Shown here: piece after piece, positions 12,050 to 23,573 of the stretch | Layout: every line of letters starts with the position of its first letter | Numbering within the stretch: position 1 is the stretch's first letter | Made by a program: the position numbers and the translations under genes | Notes under the pieces: generated by a model | Told to the model about the DNA's origin: nothing | Seen by the model: only the letters and a program-made list of their open reading frames with translations | The model's database searches: none | Source: Sipunculus nudus | Lineage: Eukaryota > Annelida > Sipuncula > Golfingiida > Sipunculidae | DNA: 64,000 nt | Direction: 5' to 3' | NCBI GenBank assembly: GCA_026874595.1 | Contig: CM049313.1 | Location: 42,434,659 to 42,498,658, forward strand

Positions 12050-12647
12050 GCTTGCGGGGTAAAAACCTTTATAAATAAGAGGCTATGTTTAGAGCCGGGA
12101 GAGAGTGAAGAGAGAAGTATTCCAGCGGACACAGAAGAGTCAGTTGTGGAATTTTTCCGATAGGTGCGGCAGGTATTGATTTTCTTCTAAATTTGTGACG
12201 ATTCTTAAATAGTCTTCAGTTTGCTTTCGGGATTATAACAAGAACTTCACTTCTGGATTACAAAAAAATGATTTTGTGAGTGAACTGGACTGTTGTTCTC
12301 TGAGAAGATTTATGTTAACTGTTCATCTGGATCATATGCTTTAAAGAACCTTTCGTCGTTGTGACAGTGGTGGTATCCAGGTACTGTAGACTTTATTTAT
12401 ATACTTGCATTGATTTACTGTTGCACTGTTGTTATACTGTGTCATTGTATTGATTAAGTGTATTGTAATGTTAGGATTGTTTTAAGAATAAATTATAATT
12501 ATTTGTTAACAAAACAATACTGACTTCTTTATTTATTCCCCTTGACATTTCACGCTGCCTAGTGTTACAGGATCTGATTTTTTATCTCAATTACAAAATT
12601 TATGTTCGTCATGACTACGTGATCTGTTGATATTAGGTTCCGTAACA
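12050..12647 (+). mobile_element. Second LTR, 5'-shortened
   Basis: It aligns with the 3' three-quarters of 10439-11241, with TATAAATA at 12070-12077, AATAAA at 12487-12492 and the same end TTAGGTTCCGTAACA. The U3 start seen in the other copies is absent or too divergent to see. It is followed by another primer-binding site, so it behaves like a left LTR. Confidence 0.65.
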
Positions 12648-12652
12648 TAAAA

Positions 12653-12670
12653 TTGGGCGCTCGTTCGGGA
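12653..12670 (+). other. Second primer-binding site
   Basis: TTGGGCGCTCGTTCGGGAT follows the second LTR with the same six-base spacing. It is a variant of the tRNA-Pro site. A primer site after the downstream LTR is not expected in a single simple provirus. Confidence 0.6.
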
Positions 12671-12820
12671 TGAAGGTACACTTTGTGGCCCAGGGAATAA
12701 GCTCACCAAAGGTGTGACTCCTGGGATAATTAATCTTGTTCTGATAGCAGAACGCTCTGAAGAGGAGGTGTGTTGAGGGGTGACATAAAAGCTGACCGAA
12801 CTGTCTCGCTAGTGAAGCTT

Positions 12821-12890
12821 GCTTTTCTAGCGGTTGGTACGCCGGACTTGTGCGCCAACGTTATGGGTTCGAATCCTGGATCAGCCCAGA
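12821..12890 (+). repeat. tRNA-derived SINE head or tRNA relic
   Basis: A perfect B box GGTTCGAATCC lies at 12866-12876, with an A-box-like TAGCGGTTGG at 12828-12837. No pairing acceptor stem is seen, so a functional tRNA is unlikely. Confidence 0.45.
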
Positions 12891-13163
12891 CTTTCCCCTG
12901 AGCAATATGTCTTCGTAACAACAGAGTCTGGTGTCCTGATCAAAACAAAATTAAACTTAAGTAATTCATAAATTATAAATGTCAGTCATAGTACAAAATT
13001 GAAACAGCATCCTTGAACATGGTTCATAGGCCTATACTTGGCAAGGATGTTACCAGTAACCCATGTCAGCGACCCTTCCACCTAACTCGTTTCTACTCGA
13101 AACGAACATTTAAATGATAGACACTGTGGGACGGCCGGGACTACTTGTCTCATCTGTCAAACT

Positions 13164-13667
13164 TTGAAATCAAAATTTGTTACATCTCAAAGAAACATCA
13201 TCTGTTTATGTTTCACATGCGCAGGCCTATGCTTACAAACGGTCACTTATGTCTATGCAATGTGCCTTGAAACAATTCTAATCCAACATTTTGTAACGGG
13301 CTACATTACCCATTTCACTATATTATTAGTCGCGGTCCATCGCGGGGGTCAGATTGTAACGCCCATAAACCCTAAACAGCAGATTCGTACTCTTGGAGTC
13401 CGAGTCTGCGCAGTGTGTCCTTTCTTTTTGGCCGATCTTTCCAAGCCTCGCACACTCACGTGTCTTTGTTTCTACGTCATCATTGTAATATCGCCGAACC
13501 TCGTGGTGACATCGGGAAGACGTCGAGACATTGCACCGGGTAACATCTATTTAACCACATCTATGAGTGAACAAGCCTTTATTCATAACCTTTATAGGTT
13601 GTCGTTTATCATAACAAATGTTATGGGCATGGCTAAAGAAAATCTAATCCATCGCCCATATGCATGA
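13164..13667 (+). other. Long ORF of doubtful coding value
   Basis: A 167-codon open frame with many Cys, Ile and Val residues lies between repeats. I see no motif, no splice context and no relation to a known family. It is likely a chance ORF and is listed only because of its length. Confidence 0.12.
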
Positions 13668-14806
13668 ACACATCGTCAATTTTAACTTCTCCTGACATAA
13701 GTATCCCGCATAAAATCCCTCCAGAAACCGCCCCCCCCCCCCCCGACACCAACACACACACAGTCTTATGACAGACAAAAGAATGGCTAACAGAATGTCG
13801 TGTGTGTGTTAAAGAACATCAAATCTTCGGGGAAACTAAGGTCTCGCTTGGGACGTAAAAATTCGCGATTTATGCCTATACATTTCGATTTTTGCGATCT
13901 CACCATTTAGTTAACTATACAGGGTATATCCTGTTTGTATGAATTATTTAAAATGCATTTAAAGTATTTACAAGAAAGATCTTATCTTAAATCATGGGTT
14001 GCTTTCGGCAGATATATATACCGATTATCAAACGTTTCGGCCAACAATTACCCATAAAAGAAGCTGGATGTTTCGAAGGCAAAGAATATACCTTTTAATA
14101 TCAAGATGTTTATTGCCAAATATCAAACGATATACAGATTAAAACTATCGAAAGCATACTTATTTCTTGCTTAAATGATGTATAAATTCCTGCCGTATCA
14201 AAACTAGACCAGTCCTCTTTCACCTATCGGTGTGTCACTGCATGTATATCGTTGTATTGCGTAATCAACAATGCTTACAACAATAACTTCAAAGCGATCA
14301 TCCTCAGCAATGATGTAATTGTTCCCACAAAATTACACATACAGGGGTTTGCCTATAGAGATGTAGGGCTTTGATTTTGTTATTAAAAAACCTTACGCAG
14401 CATATATTTCTATCAAAATAAGTTTTTCATAAGACGGTCATTCGTGCGCGCAATATAAATTTCCTTCTATATATATTTAGGATCAGATGTGCAACATACC
14501 GGATCAGGAACAACACCGAAAAGAATTCAAGACTTTTTTGACCGAATGCACAACCGGATATTGTTTGCCATAGGTATTAATTTCCTTTTAAACTGACTTT
14601 CAATCAACTCTATTCGTTAAACAATAATTATCTGGCGTTGCCTTAGCGCTTTCCACACGATACGTTCCCCCTGATATTATATATCTACTTGACGATGGAC
14701 AGGGAATACGGAAGAATTGGTGTATTTCAAACTTTTCTTCATGTAACATAATTGTAAATGGGTAAGAAATTTTCACACATTTCCACCCTTCCTGACTGGC
14801 ATTTTT

Positions 14807-17424
14807 AGCATAGCTGACTGAAAGTCAGCTATGCTATAGTGATCACACTTTGTCCGTCGTCCGTCCGTCTCTCCGTCTGTCTGTTTAGCTGTCTGTTGTT
14901 CGTTAATCAGTCACAAATCGAAACCGCTGGACCTGGAATCTTGTAACTTGACATCCAGTGAGGTCCATAAAAATCTCCTCGGAAACCTGAAATTAGGTCT
15001 CTGTTACCCATATCCTCCCAGATATGGGGCTCAGACGTACCCCAGATAATTACAAGTATCCCATGGGCAATGACGCTCAAGTACATTTGACTGGGTACTC
15101 GTTTCTTTTATTGATGTTATATATTTTCCGTGCTAATAGCCTATGGCTAATGTTAGTATGTTGAAAAATTGACCGAAAATAAAAATTTCAGGATTAATAA
15201 AAGACCTGCCCAGGACCCTTCTGGATTTCAGAACAGGGGGTTCAAAGGAAAATGGATACAACTGTGTGTCTGTCTGTCTGTCTGTCTGGGTGCTCATGTT
15301 TCTGGCCCATAGCTCGCAGAACATAGGTCACCATGACCCAATTTCAGGTTTCCAAGGAAAATTGTCCAGGACCTAGGTCTAATGCATACAATTTGTACTC
15401 ATCTGACGTTGAAGGTACTCAATCATGTTTTTGGCCTGACACATGCAGATTTAAAGTTGGATCTGCCAAGATCTGCCTGGATGTTGTATAGGGAGATTCT
15501 AACTGTATTTGACATGTGTCATAAGAATTATGTTACCTTATTTCAGGATTCAAAGAAGACTTGTCTGTCTGAATGCTAAAAAATTCATATCGTTTTGGCT
15601 AATAGCGCATAGAATATAGCCTGTGCACCATGACACAATTACTGCTTTCCAAAGTGATTTGCCTAAACCTCCCTGGATGTTGCTTTAGAAGATTCACGGC
15701 CTAATGCATACAGTTTGTACCCAGCTGACATTCAGGGTGCTCATATGACACATTTTTTCCTGCAGGTTGCAGAATATCGGTCACAGTACCCTAATTTCAT
15801 GTCTCCGAGAACATATGCCTGGACCTCCCTGAATGTTATGTAAGACTATTCGAGGCCAATTTGTGCCCCGTCCGTCTGTGTGCTCAAAATCAAGTTGCAA
15901 ATTATATTACCATGACCTTATTTCAGGTTTCCAAATAGATATGCCTAGAACCTCCCAGGATATTGTGTTAGAAGATTCGAGGCCTAATGGATACAATTTG
16001 TGCCCCGTCCGTCTGTGTGCTCAAAATCAAGTTGCAAATTATAGATTACCATGACCTAATTTCAGGTTTCCAAGGAGATATGCCTAGAACCTCCCAGGAT
16101 ATTGTGTTAGAAGATTCTAGGCCTAATGGATACAATTTGGGCCCCGTCTGACTGGCTTGGTGCTGATATGACATCTTTCCCAATAGGTCACAAAATATAG
16201 GTAAGCCTAATGGTGACCTTATTTACAGTTTCCAAGGATATCTCCAAAGGACATCTCAGAATGTTATATTAGAAGATTCTAGGCTTAACGGATACGATGT
16301 GTGCCCTGTCTGACTTTCTGGGTGCTCAAAATCCTGTTTTTGACCTGTAGGCCACAAAACATAGGTCACCATGACCTTATTTCGTTAAAAGATTCCAGGC
16401 CTAATGGATAATATCTGTGCCCCCTTTGACTGTCTGGGTGCTTCTATAAATTCAATTCCTATTGGTCGTGACATATAGGAAATGGTGACCTAATTTCAGT
16501 TTTCCAAGGTCATTTGCCAAGGACATCTCAGAATGTTAGATTAGAAGGTGCTAGGCCTTACATATACTATGTTTGCCCTGTCTGACTGTCTGTGTACTTA
16601 TATGACATATTTTCCTTTAGGTCACAAAATATAGTCATAGTGGCCTAATTTCAGTTTTCCAAGGACATTTGCTAAGTATGTCTCAGAATCTTACATTAGA
16701 AGATACTAGGCCTTACGGATGCAATATGTGCCTTGTGTGTGTCTGGGTATTTATATGACATATTTTCCTATAAGTCACAAAATATAGGTCATGTTGACCT
16801 AATTTCAGTTTTCGAAGGACGTTTGCAAAGGACGTCTCAGAATGTAATAAAAAATTCTAGGCCCAACAATAACAATATGTACCTTGTCTGAACTCGGTGC
16901 CCAAAGACCTGTTTTCAGCCTGTAGGTCATGATAAGTAGGCCAACATGACTTAATTTCAAGTTTCCCTGGAGATTTGCCTGAAACCTCCATGTGTGTTGC
17001 GTAAGAAGATTCTAGGCCTTACAGATACGATTTGTGCCCATCTGACATTTAGGATGTTCATAAAATATATTTTTCCAATAGGTCAAAAAATAAAGGTCAC
17101 GGTGACCTAATTTCAGTTTTCAAAGGACATTTGCCTAGGACCTCCCTGAATGTCTGGTTAGAGGATTCTAGGCCTAATGAATACAATGTAAACCCCGTCT
17201 GACTGTCTGGTTGCTCAAAATCAGATTTTCGGTCACAAAATATGGGTCACCATGACCAAATTTCGGGTTTCCTGGGAGATTTGCCTAGGACCTCCCTCGA
17301 TTTTCAGTTAGAAGTTTCTAGGTCTTACAGGTAGGATTTGTGCTCTGTCAGCGGACGTAAGGCCGGACGGACGCCAGACAAAGGGTGATTGCTATAGCTG
17401 AGATGACATACAGTCAGCTGAGCA
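14807..17424 (+). mobile_element. Hairpin-ended non-autonomous element with internal tandem repeats (family A)
   Basis: The 5' end is a perfect 13-bp hairpin, AGCATAGCTGACT with loop GAA (14807-14835), followed by a GATCACACTTTGTCCGTCG segment. The 3' end near 17360-17424 is a diverged reverse complement of the same text (GGACGGACGCCAGACAAAGGG..GCTATAGCTGA..GTCAGCTGAGC). Between them are about a dozen diverged units of roughly 140-165 bp, marked by phrases such as CATGACCTAATTTCAGG, AGAAGATTCTAGGCCTAA and CTGACTGTCTGGGTGCTC. No coding capacity. Confidence 0.65.
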
Positions 17425-19051
17425 ATAAAATGATATTAAAGCCCGAGTATCTGAACAACTAATTGCATTGATCACCATGATTCTTTGCATTCATATTCGT
17501 CATAGAGTATTGCTTCAGTTCCTGCCGACTGGTGGCGCCACCTGGACATTTTTTTCAATTATACGCATTTTTTCTCTATTTTTTAGACCTTCAAAGATGC
17601 AGTCGTCCGTTAATAGGGCACAAATCTTAGGCATTGGACCTGGAATCTTCTAACTTGAAAATAAGGAAGGTCCATTAAAAAATCTTGGAAACCTGAAAAT
17701 ACAACTCTGTTACCTATATCATCCAAGGTAGGGGGATAAGAAGTACCCCAAGAATAATTTTTTAAAAATTGATACAAAAGCTACAGTATCTGAACAACTT
17801 ATTCATTGATCATCATGATTCTTAGCATCCATATTCATCATTGAATTTTGCATCAATTTCTGCAGACTGGTGGCGCAACCTGAATTTTTTTCTATTTTTA
17901 CGCATTTTCTTCTATTTTGAGACCTTAAAAGATGCGGTCGTCCTTTAAAGGTGCCCATTCACCAACCTTTTGAAAAAGGACTTTTATGGTTTCTGGCTTC
18001 CTCTGTGTACATATGAATGGTCTGAGGGTAATTTTGGTTGTAAAAAGTTCTTATAAGGCCTTTGTGAAGGATGTATGAACTAGTTTATTAACAACGTGTT
18101 TGTAAACACAGCAATGTCGACCAATGGGAAAAACATGTAACTTGAGGTGTTAGCTTGCATACATGCGCAAGGCCACTTGTTGAAAAACGTCATTTGCAAA
18201 GCTCTGGCTTGTCTGACTTGCTGCCAGATACTTTTGTGGAATTTGTTTTGATCATTTTGGCGGGCCCCCAAATTATTATTAACAGGATGATATAAACAAA
18301 ACAAGCAGCCTGTGTGCGGTGATATCCATGTTTTCTGGCTAGTTTTTATAAAAGCTCCAAGGGATTACCTTTAGTTTATAAAGGTCGGATAAGTGATTGG
18401 GCCCCTTTAACAGGGCACAAATCGTAACCATTCGAACTAGAATCTTTTAACTTGACATCCAGGGAGGTCCATGAAAAATCTCCTCGGAAACCTGAAATTA
18501 GGTAACGAGGATCTATATTTTTAATGTTACCGGGGTCTTCGAGCACCCCAAAAATAATGTAAAAACCCCACAAATTCCAAGATTCCTCAAGAACGGTTAG
18601 AGGGCTTTTCATCAAATTTGATGTGTTATGGGTCTTAATGAACCCTGGCTACTGGACATAAATGGTGGCGCCACATGCATCATCTTGATTTTTACGAATT
18701 TTACTTGTATGTTTTAGAACACTGGGTCTGTTAATAAGGCACATATCGTACCCGTAAAGGCTAGAAACATGAACCTCCGTATTCTGAAAGTTCTCCTCGG
18801 GAATCTGAAATTAGGTCACTGTGATCTTTATTCTCTGGGTAACGGGGCATGTTTGAGCACCCGGAAATAATGCCAAAAGACACGGAATTAGCAGATTCCT
18901 CAGGAATGGCTGGATGGCTTGTTATTGAATTTGATGTGCTTATGGGTCTTGATGAACTTAAGCTGATATGCATGAATAGTGATACTACCTACATTATCTT
19001 AATTAGTTGCCTGTGCAAGGAATTATTGTCAACATGTCAGTCGGCTGAGCG
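17425..19051 (+). repeat. Family A-related tandem units
   Basis: Units of about 340 bp recur (near 17450, 17790 and, after removing the MITE, 18415 onward), with phrases TATCTGAACAACT, GATCACCATGATTCTT, GCGCCACCTG and CCGTTAATAGGGCAC. The run ends near GTCAGTCGGCTGAGC at 19037-19051, resembling the family A 3' end. It may be part of the same element or a second copy. Confidence 0.5.
17949..18406 (+). mobile_element. TTAA MITE (piggyBac-like target), copy 1
   Basis: The 458-bp element is flanked by TTAA at 17945-17948 and 18407-18410. Its ends AGGTGCCCATTCAC and GTGATTGGGCCCCT are inverted repeats matching at 12 of 14 positions. It interrupts a family A unit, and the related unit at 36893 keeps the uninterrupted site CGTTAACAGGGCAC. 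No coding capacity. Confidence 0.75.
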
Positions 19052-20711
19052 TCATGACCGTTGGGTCACCTGTTTTATTTTGTATCGTCAGAGCAGCCAG
19101 TGGGCCTCCGCTTCCGCCACTCTACACGTTTAGAGTGGATATACTTTTCTTACAATCACATCTGCTATCTTAATGTAAAAAAAATCCTTTACGATGCCAC
19201 CTTAAAGGTCTCGGTGAAAGAGAAGGGTATTCACTTTAAATAAATGGCCAAGTCATAGCACACTGGTCATAACACCATTGGTACAAACAAAGAAGTAGAA
19301 GGAATTCAAGTAATCCTCCCTATGTTCAGGATGGTGCAACAACTTTTATTTTAGCGTTAATATTGAATGAAAATTGCATGGGAAACACGCAAGAGGCCTA
19401 ATTTTGATGGTTTTAGGTCTTTCAAATACGTGAAATCTTTAAAAGGTGAATTCAGGGGTAGACAATCTTAATACAAAATTAATTTGCTTTGACTGTATTA
19501 TATCTTTTGTATTATATCAAATGATTGGTCAGAATCCAGATGACGTTCTGACATTGGAAGACCACTGTAATTGTTATGGCTTCCTTCGTAACCTGCGTAA
19601 ACGGACCATAGGCGAGTAACTGATTGGTTTAATCGTCCAGTTAGTAATCCATGGGTACCTGAAACGAGACATGTAAGATTACCTGTCTATATATCGAATT
19701 TGAGAAACGTTAGTTATATGAAGATGGAAATTTGACATTGCTCAGGTAAACAAAAAGCAAATCCCACAAATCCAAATGAAAAAAAACAGCCAAACTGGTT
19801 GGACCTTTTTGGTGAACTCTTCATGGTCCGTCTCAATACTGTTAAGCGTCACCAAAATAACGACCCCCCCCCCCCCCGCCCCAAACGTGCCCCCCGTTAG
19901 GTCCGCTACTGAGTGTATAAGTCATAGAATTACCCCATCATTTAACTTATTACTTAATGTATCTTGCTGTGAAGTCCTAAACGGATAAAATATGAACAAG
20001 TCCAGTTTCCCCATTTGTATCTCTGCAGCCTTGCTCTAGAATAAAGTCATACTTAACGCAGTGCATGCACTGCTTATTCGCATAAAATATTGTCCCATTG
20101 AAGACCCGCCGGTAAGAGGGTTCAGGTTGAATTAAAAAAAAAAGGTAAATTTTGTTTTCAAAATAGAAAGACTAGAAAGGAGAGGAATAAAACAATCTTG
20201 GGATATTGGGATATAAATTAGACCAATAAAGTGGCTAGTTTTGTTAGTGGGTGCTTAAAATAGCGCACTTTATTAATGTAGTTGTTAAAAACCTCGCCTA
20301 ACGATCACCTCGGTTTAGAGACCACCTACCACCAATAACTACCACTTTTTCATAGTCCTAGTTATTTAAGCTTTGTATCAGTCAGACCTGGCTTAGACGA
20401 CCATCTCGTCAAGGTCGCGTTGGTAGTCATAATTTCTAGGTTTCGCTGTTATAATATATAAAAATGAAGGGAAATCACTTTAACACATAAACGCTAAGAA
20501 AGAACACTGTACCAGGTTTTAAATTATGTGTTTGTTAATATGAATTCAGAAACAAATTCTGGACTGAAGTTAATTGACGGAGTTCTTGCAAGGGATGCTA
20601 CGTAGAATAACCGAATAAAAAACCATGGTTCAACCGTTCAATCAGAGACATGGCATATCGAAGTGGTGACTCATATATAAAAACGCTAAACATACACAAA
20701 AAAACATACAC
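19052..20711. other. No recognised gene
   Basis: Unique-looking AT-rich sequence with one poly-C tract near 19863. Confidence 0.4.
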
Positions 20712-22183
20712 AAGGCGGCTGGTCCTGATGGTATCACGCCGCGACTGTTAAGAACTTGCGCCGATGAAATATCTGGTGTTTTCACTCTTCTTTTTAACTG
20801 GTCCTTCCGATCGTGTACAGTGCCAGAGCTCTTCAAACCATCAGTGATTATTCCTGTCTCGAAAAAAATCGCATGCATCATGTTTGAATGACTATCGTCC
20901 TGTTGCATTAACTTTTGTAATTGCCAAGAGTTTTGAGGGACTTGTGTTAAATTATCTCAAAAGCTGTATTTCAGAAACTTTTGATCCTTTTCAGTTCGCC
21001 TATCGTAGTAACCGCTCAACAGATGATGCTGTATCATTCACACTTTACCATATTTTAAAACATCTCGACTTACAAGAATCTACCTATGTAAGGGTTTTAT
21101 TCATTGGTTTCAGCTCAGCCTTTAACACTATCCTTCCCCAACAGAAAACTGTCAAAACTGGGTCTTAATATTAACATGTGTAACTGGATCTTAGACTTTT
21201 TAACAAATCGGCCTCAAGTGGTTAAGATTGGTAACATTACTTCCGAAGAATTGGGCTTAAACACTGGAGCACCCCAAGGTTGTGTGCTTTCACCAAAATT
21301 ATACTCTCTTTTCACCTATGACTGGGTCTCTACCTCTACTGATTGCCTCATTGTAAAATTTGCAGATGACACAACCGTTTCTGGGCTCATCCGGGGAAAT
21401 AACGAAAGTGTTTACCGCAATGAAATTAAAACTTTACCTTCGTGGTGCTCTGAAAATTATCTGGAGTTAAATGTAAAGAAAACCAAGGAGATGATAATTG
21501 ATTTTAGACGGAAGAAAACTGAAATATTACCCTTAGTAATTGAAGGCTCCGAGGTTGAAATCGTTGACTTTTTTAAATTTTTAGGAATTTTTATTTCTTC
21601 TTATTTGAAGTGGGCCGAAAATGTTAATTACTGCGTAAAGAAGGCACAACAACGTTTATTATTTCTAAGGATTCTAAGGATTAAAGTTTTATCGGGCGGT
21701 AATTCAGGGAGTCCTGTCAGTCACTGTATGGGGAGGCAGTATCACGGTCGAGGAAAGGAACCGTCTTTCGAGGGTAGTTAGAACAGCTGAGAGGATCATT
21801 GGGGTTCCTTTACCCACAGTTGACTCCTTATTTTAAACACGATTGTTGAAGAAAGCAAACGACATTATAGAAGACTATAGTCATCCGGCGCACTATTTGT
21901 TTAAAAAAATGAAATCGGTGGTTCGCTTTAGGTCGCTATCAGGCAATTACAAAAGAACTCAAACCAGCACTTATGCGTCAGCCGTTCGGAAATTAAATAT
22001 ATCACTTGCACCACAATAATCTAGTAAACATTCTTAGTCTTTTTTCTATAAACAATTTTATTTTATTATTTCTTGTCATGTGTTTGTTTTAGCAAGCCAG
22101 TCAAACCAAATACTATTGTTATTGATGATCTTATTACATATATATAGTAATAAACTATATCTTATCTTTTCTTATCTTATATT
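20712..22183 (+). pseudogene. Broken non-LTR retrotransposon (reverse transcriptase)
   Basis: The first visible residues are KAAGPDGITPRLL. Then, across frame changes, come [43 protein letters not shown] and the catalytic FADDTTV (near 21358-21378), and [11 protein letters not shown]. These are reverse-transcriptase motifs in the usual order for the Jockey/CR1/Rex1 side of non-LTR elements; the exact clade is uncertain. At least three frameshifts or stops break it (near 20880, 21150 and 21700). There is no endonuclease upstream, so it is 5'-truncated. The 3' end seems to lie in a TTATCT-rich tail near 22150-22183. Confidence 0.75.
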
Positions 22184-22716
22184 GTCTTTGATTGTCCATC
22201 AGCTCAACTTACCATTACCCTTTTTATTACTTCTTTGTCTTATATAACAATACATGCAGATGTTCTCCTTTGCACAAGGGATCGACACTAAAGTCACGCA
22301 CAAAATTTTTTTTCTGGTCTCTGAGAACAAAAAAACATATATAGATATTATTTTCCGATTTTTTTATTTACCGGTCGAGACACAATACATGGAATTTGGT
22401 TATACAAAAATTCGTTTCAATTCTGGATACAGTGCAGACTTAGTTCATTTTCTTGACGGTTAAGAATTCTTTCAAGGAATTGAGACAAGAGCATGAGCAA
22501 CGTTAACGAGGACCTGGTCCTCATTCACAATAGATGTTTTCCAAGAAAAAAATGTGAGCGGTCGAGTCCGTGCATTTATTTCTTTTGTGTCTGGTCTAAG
22601 AGTGTAGAGTGAATCTTGTGGTTTAAATCAGGAATGTTAATTTGCGGCCGGACTATACACCTTCAGCTTGACCAATAAATCGCCCCCCCGGTAGCCATTT
22701 CATCACAGCCCCTATA
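22184..22716. other. No recognised gene
   Basis: Between the broken LINE and the inferred terminal exon of Fuseless-like copy 2; probably includes that gene's 3' untranslated region. Confidence 0.4.
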
Positions 22717-22836
22717 CTACAGCTTCATAACATCCAACGTGACGGTGTAGATCTTGGCGAAATCTCGTTTGTTGTAAACCCCATTTTGCTTCAGAACCCA
22801 TTTCTGTTCTGTTTTCTTTTCTTTCGTCTCATTTTC
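22717..22836 (-). CDS. Probable terminal exon D of Fuseless-like copy 2
   Basis: A 40-codon phase-0 stretch begins at acceptor ttattttccag and ends at TAG (22719-22717). It reads ENETKEKKTEQKWVLKQNG and then a YNKRDFAKIYTVTLDVMKL tail. Assignment to copy 2 is inferred from strand, phase and position, and because it brings the total to 375 residues, equal to copy 1. The intron to exon C would be 7.4 kb. The tail is unrelated in sequence to copy 1 exon D. It could instead belong to another transcript. Confidence 0.5.
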   Translation of the reverse strand, partial: ENETKEKKTEQKWVLKQNGVYNKRDFAKIYTVTLDVMKL

Positions 22837-23517
22837 CTGGAAAATAATAATTCATAATGTCATTAGCAAATAATTTAATAATCACAAACAACTTTTAACG
22901 GATTTTGTTACATTTGATATTTTTGCATTTTTTATTCTATTTCTATCATTATTTTCAACCCTGGTTTGATAGTCTGTTTACCAGAGTTATTCCAACGTAT
23001 ATCATTTGCGATAATTATGAAATGCTCTGTTTTCTTTCTTATATAACAATGAAGGGTATAATGAACACTCTTTTGACAGAGGACGGAATATTATATTCCA
23101 AATTATTATTTTTTTACATTTTAGGACTTCCTAAGAGTTGTAGTCACTTAGGGGTGTCCATTCGTTTATAGTAATAATTACGTCATGATCAAGTTCCGTG
23201 ATACTGGAAACGGATATAGTATAGTATCCTCTTGAAACCCAGTGAGTGCACTTTGAGCTCCGTGTCATACCTGTTATCTATAGATAACGTGCTTCTGTGG
23301 GGTTTTAAACGAGGATTACTGATGATATTGAGGGCCTCTGTCAGAGGAGTTGGAATGCATGTAATAATGCATATACAAAAGGAGATGACGCTTTGGTTTT
23401 CTTGTATTTTTGGATATATCAATGCTAATGTTAGACTCAGTTGCAAGCGAGTTGGAAGAGATGACTCGCAAGGGTGGGGGGAATGACAGCCGTGGGAGGT
23501 TAATCAAAGTTGTATGA

Positions 23518-23573
<56 letters not shown>

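Larger units (their letters stand above)
12671..14806. other. No recognised gene
   Basis: Contains a SINE head, a poly-C tract and one doubtful ORF, both listed separately. Otherwise AT-rich unique-looking sequence. Confidence 0.4.

Noticed and set aside
12821-12890. Functional tRNA gene
   Set aside because: A and B boxes are present but no acceptor stem or clean anticodon arm can be drawn; a SINE head or relic fits better.
15133-17400. Short ORFs within 15.1-17.4 kb
   Set aside because: They fall in diverged tandem units of a non-coding element and do not share a conserved frame.
18080-18304. Minus-strand ORFs at 18080-18304 and 62263-62589 as related genes
   Set aside because: They resemble each other only because both lie in copies of the same TTAA MITE; the frames are not preserved between copies.
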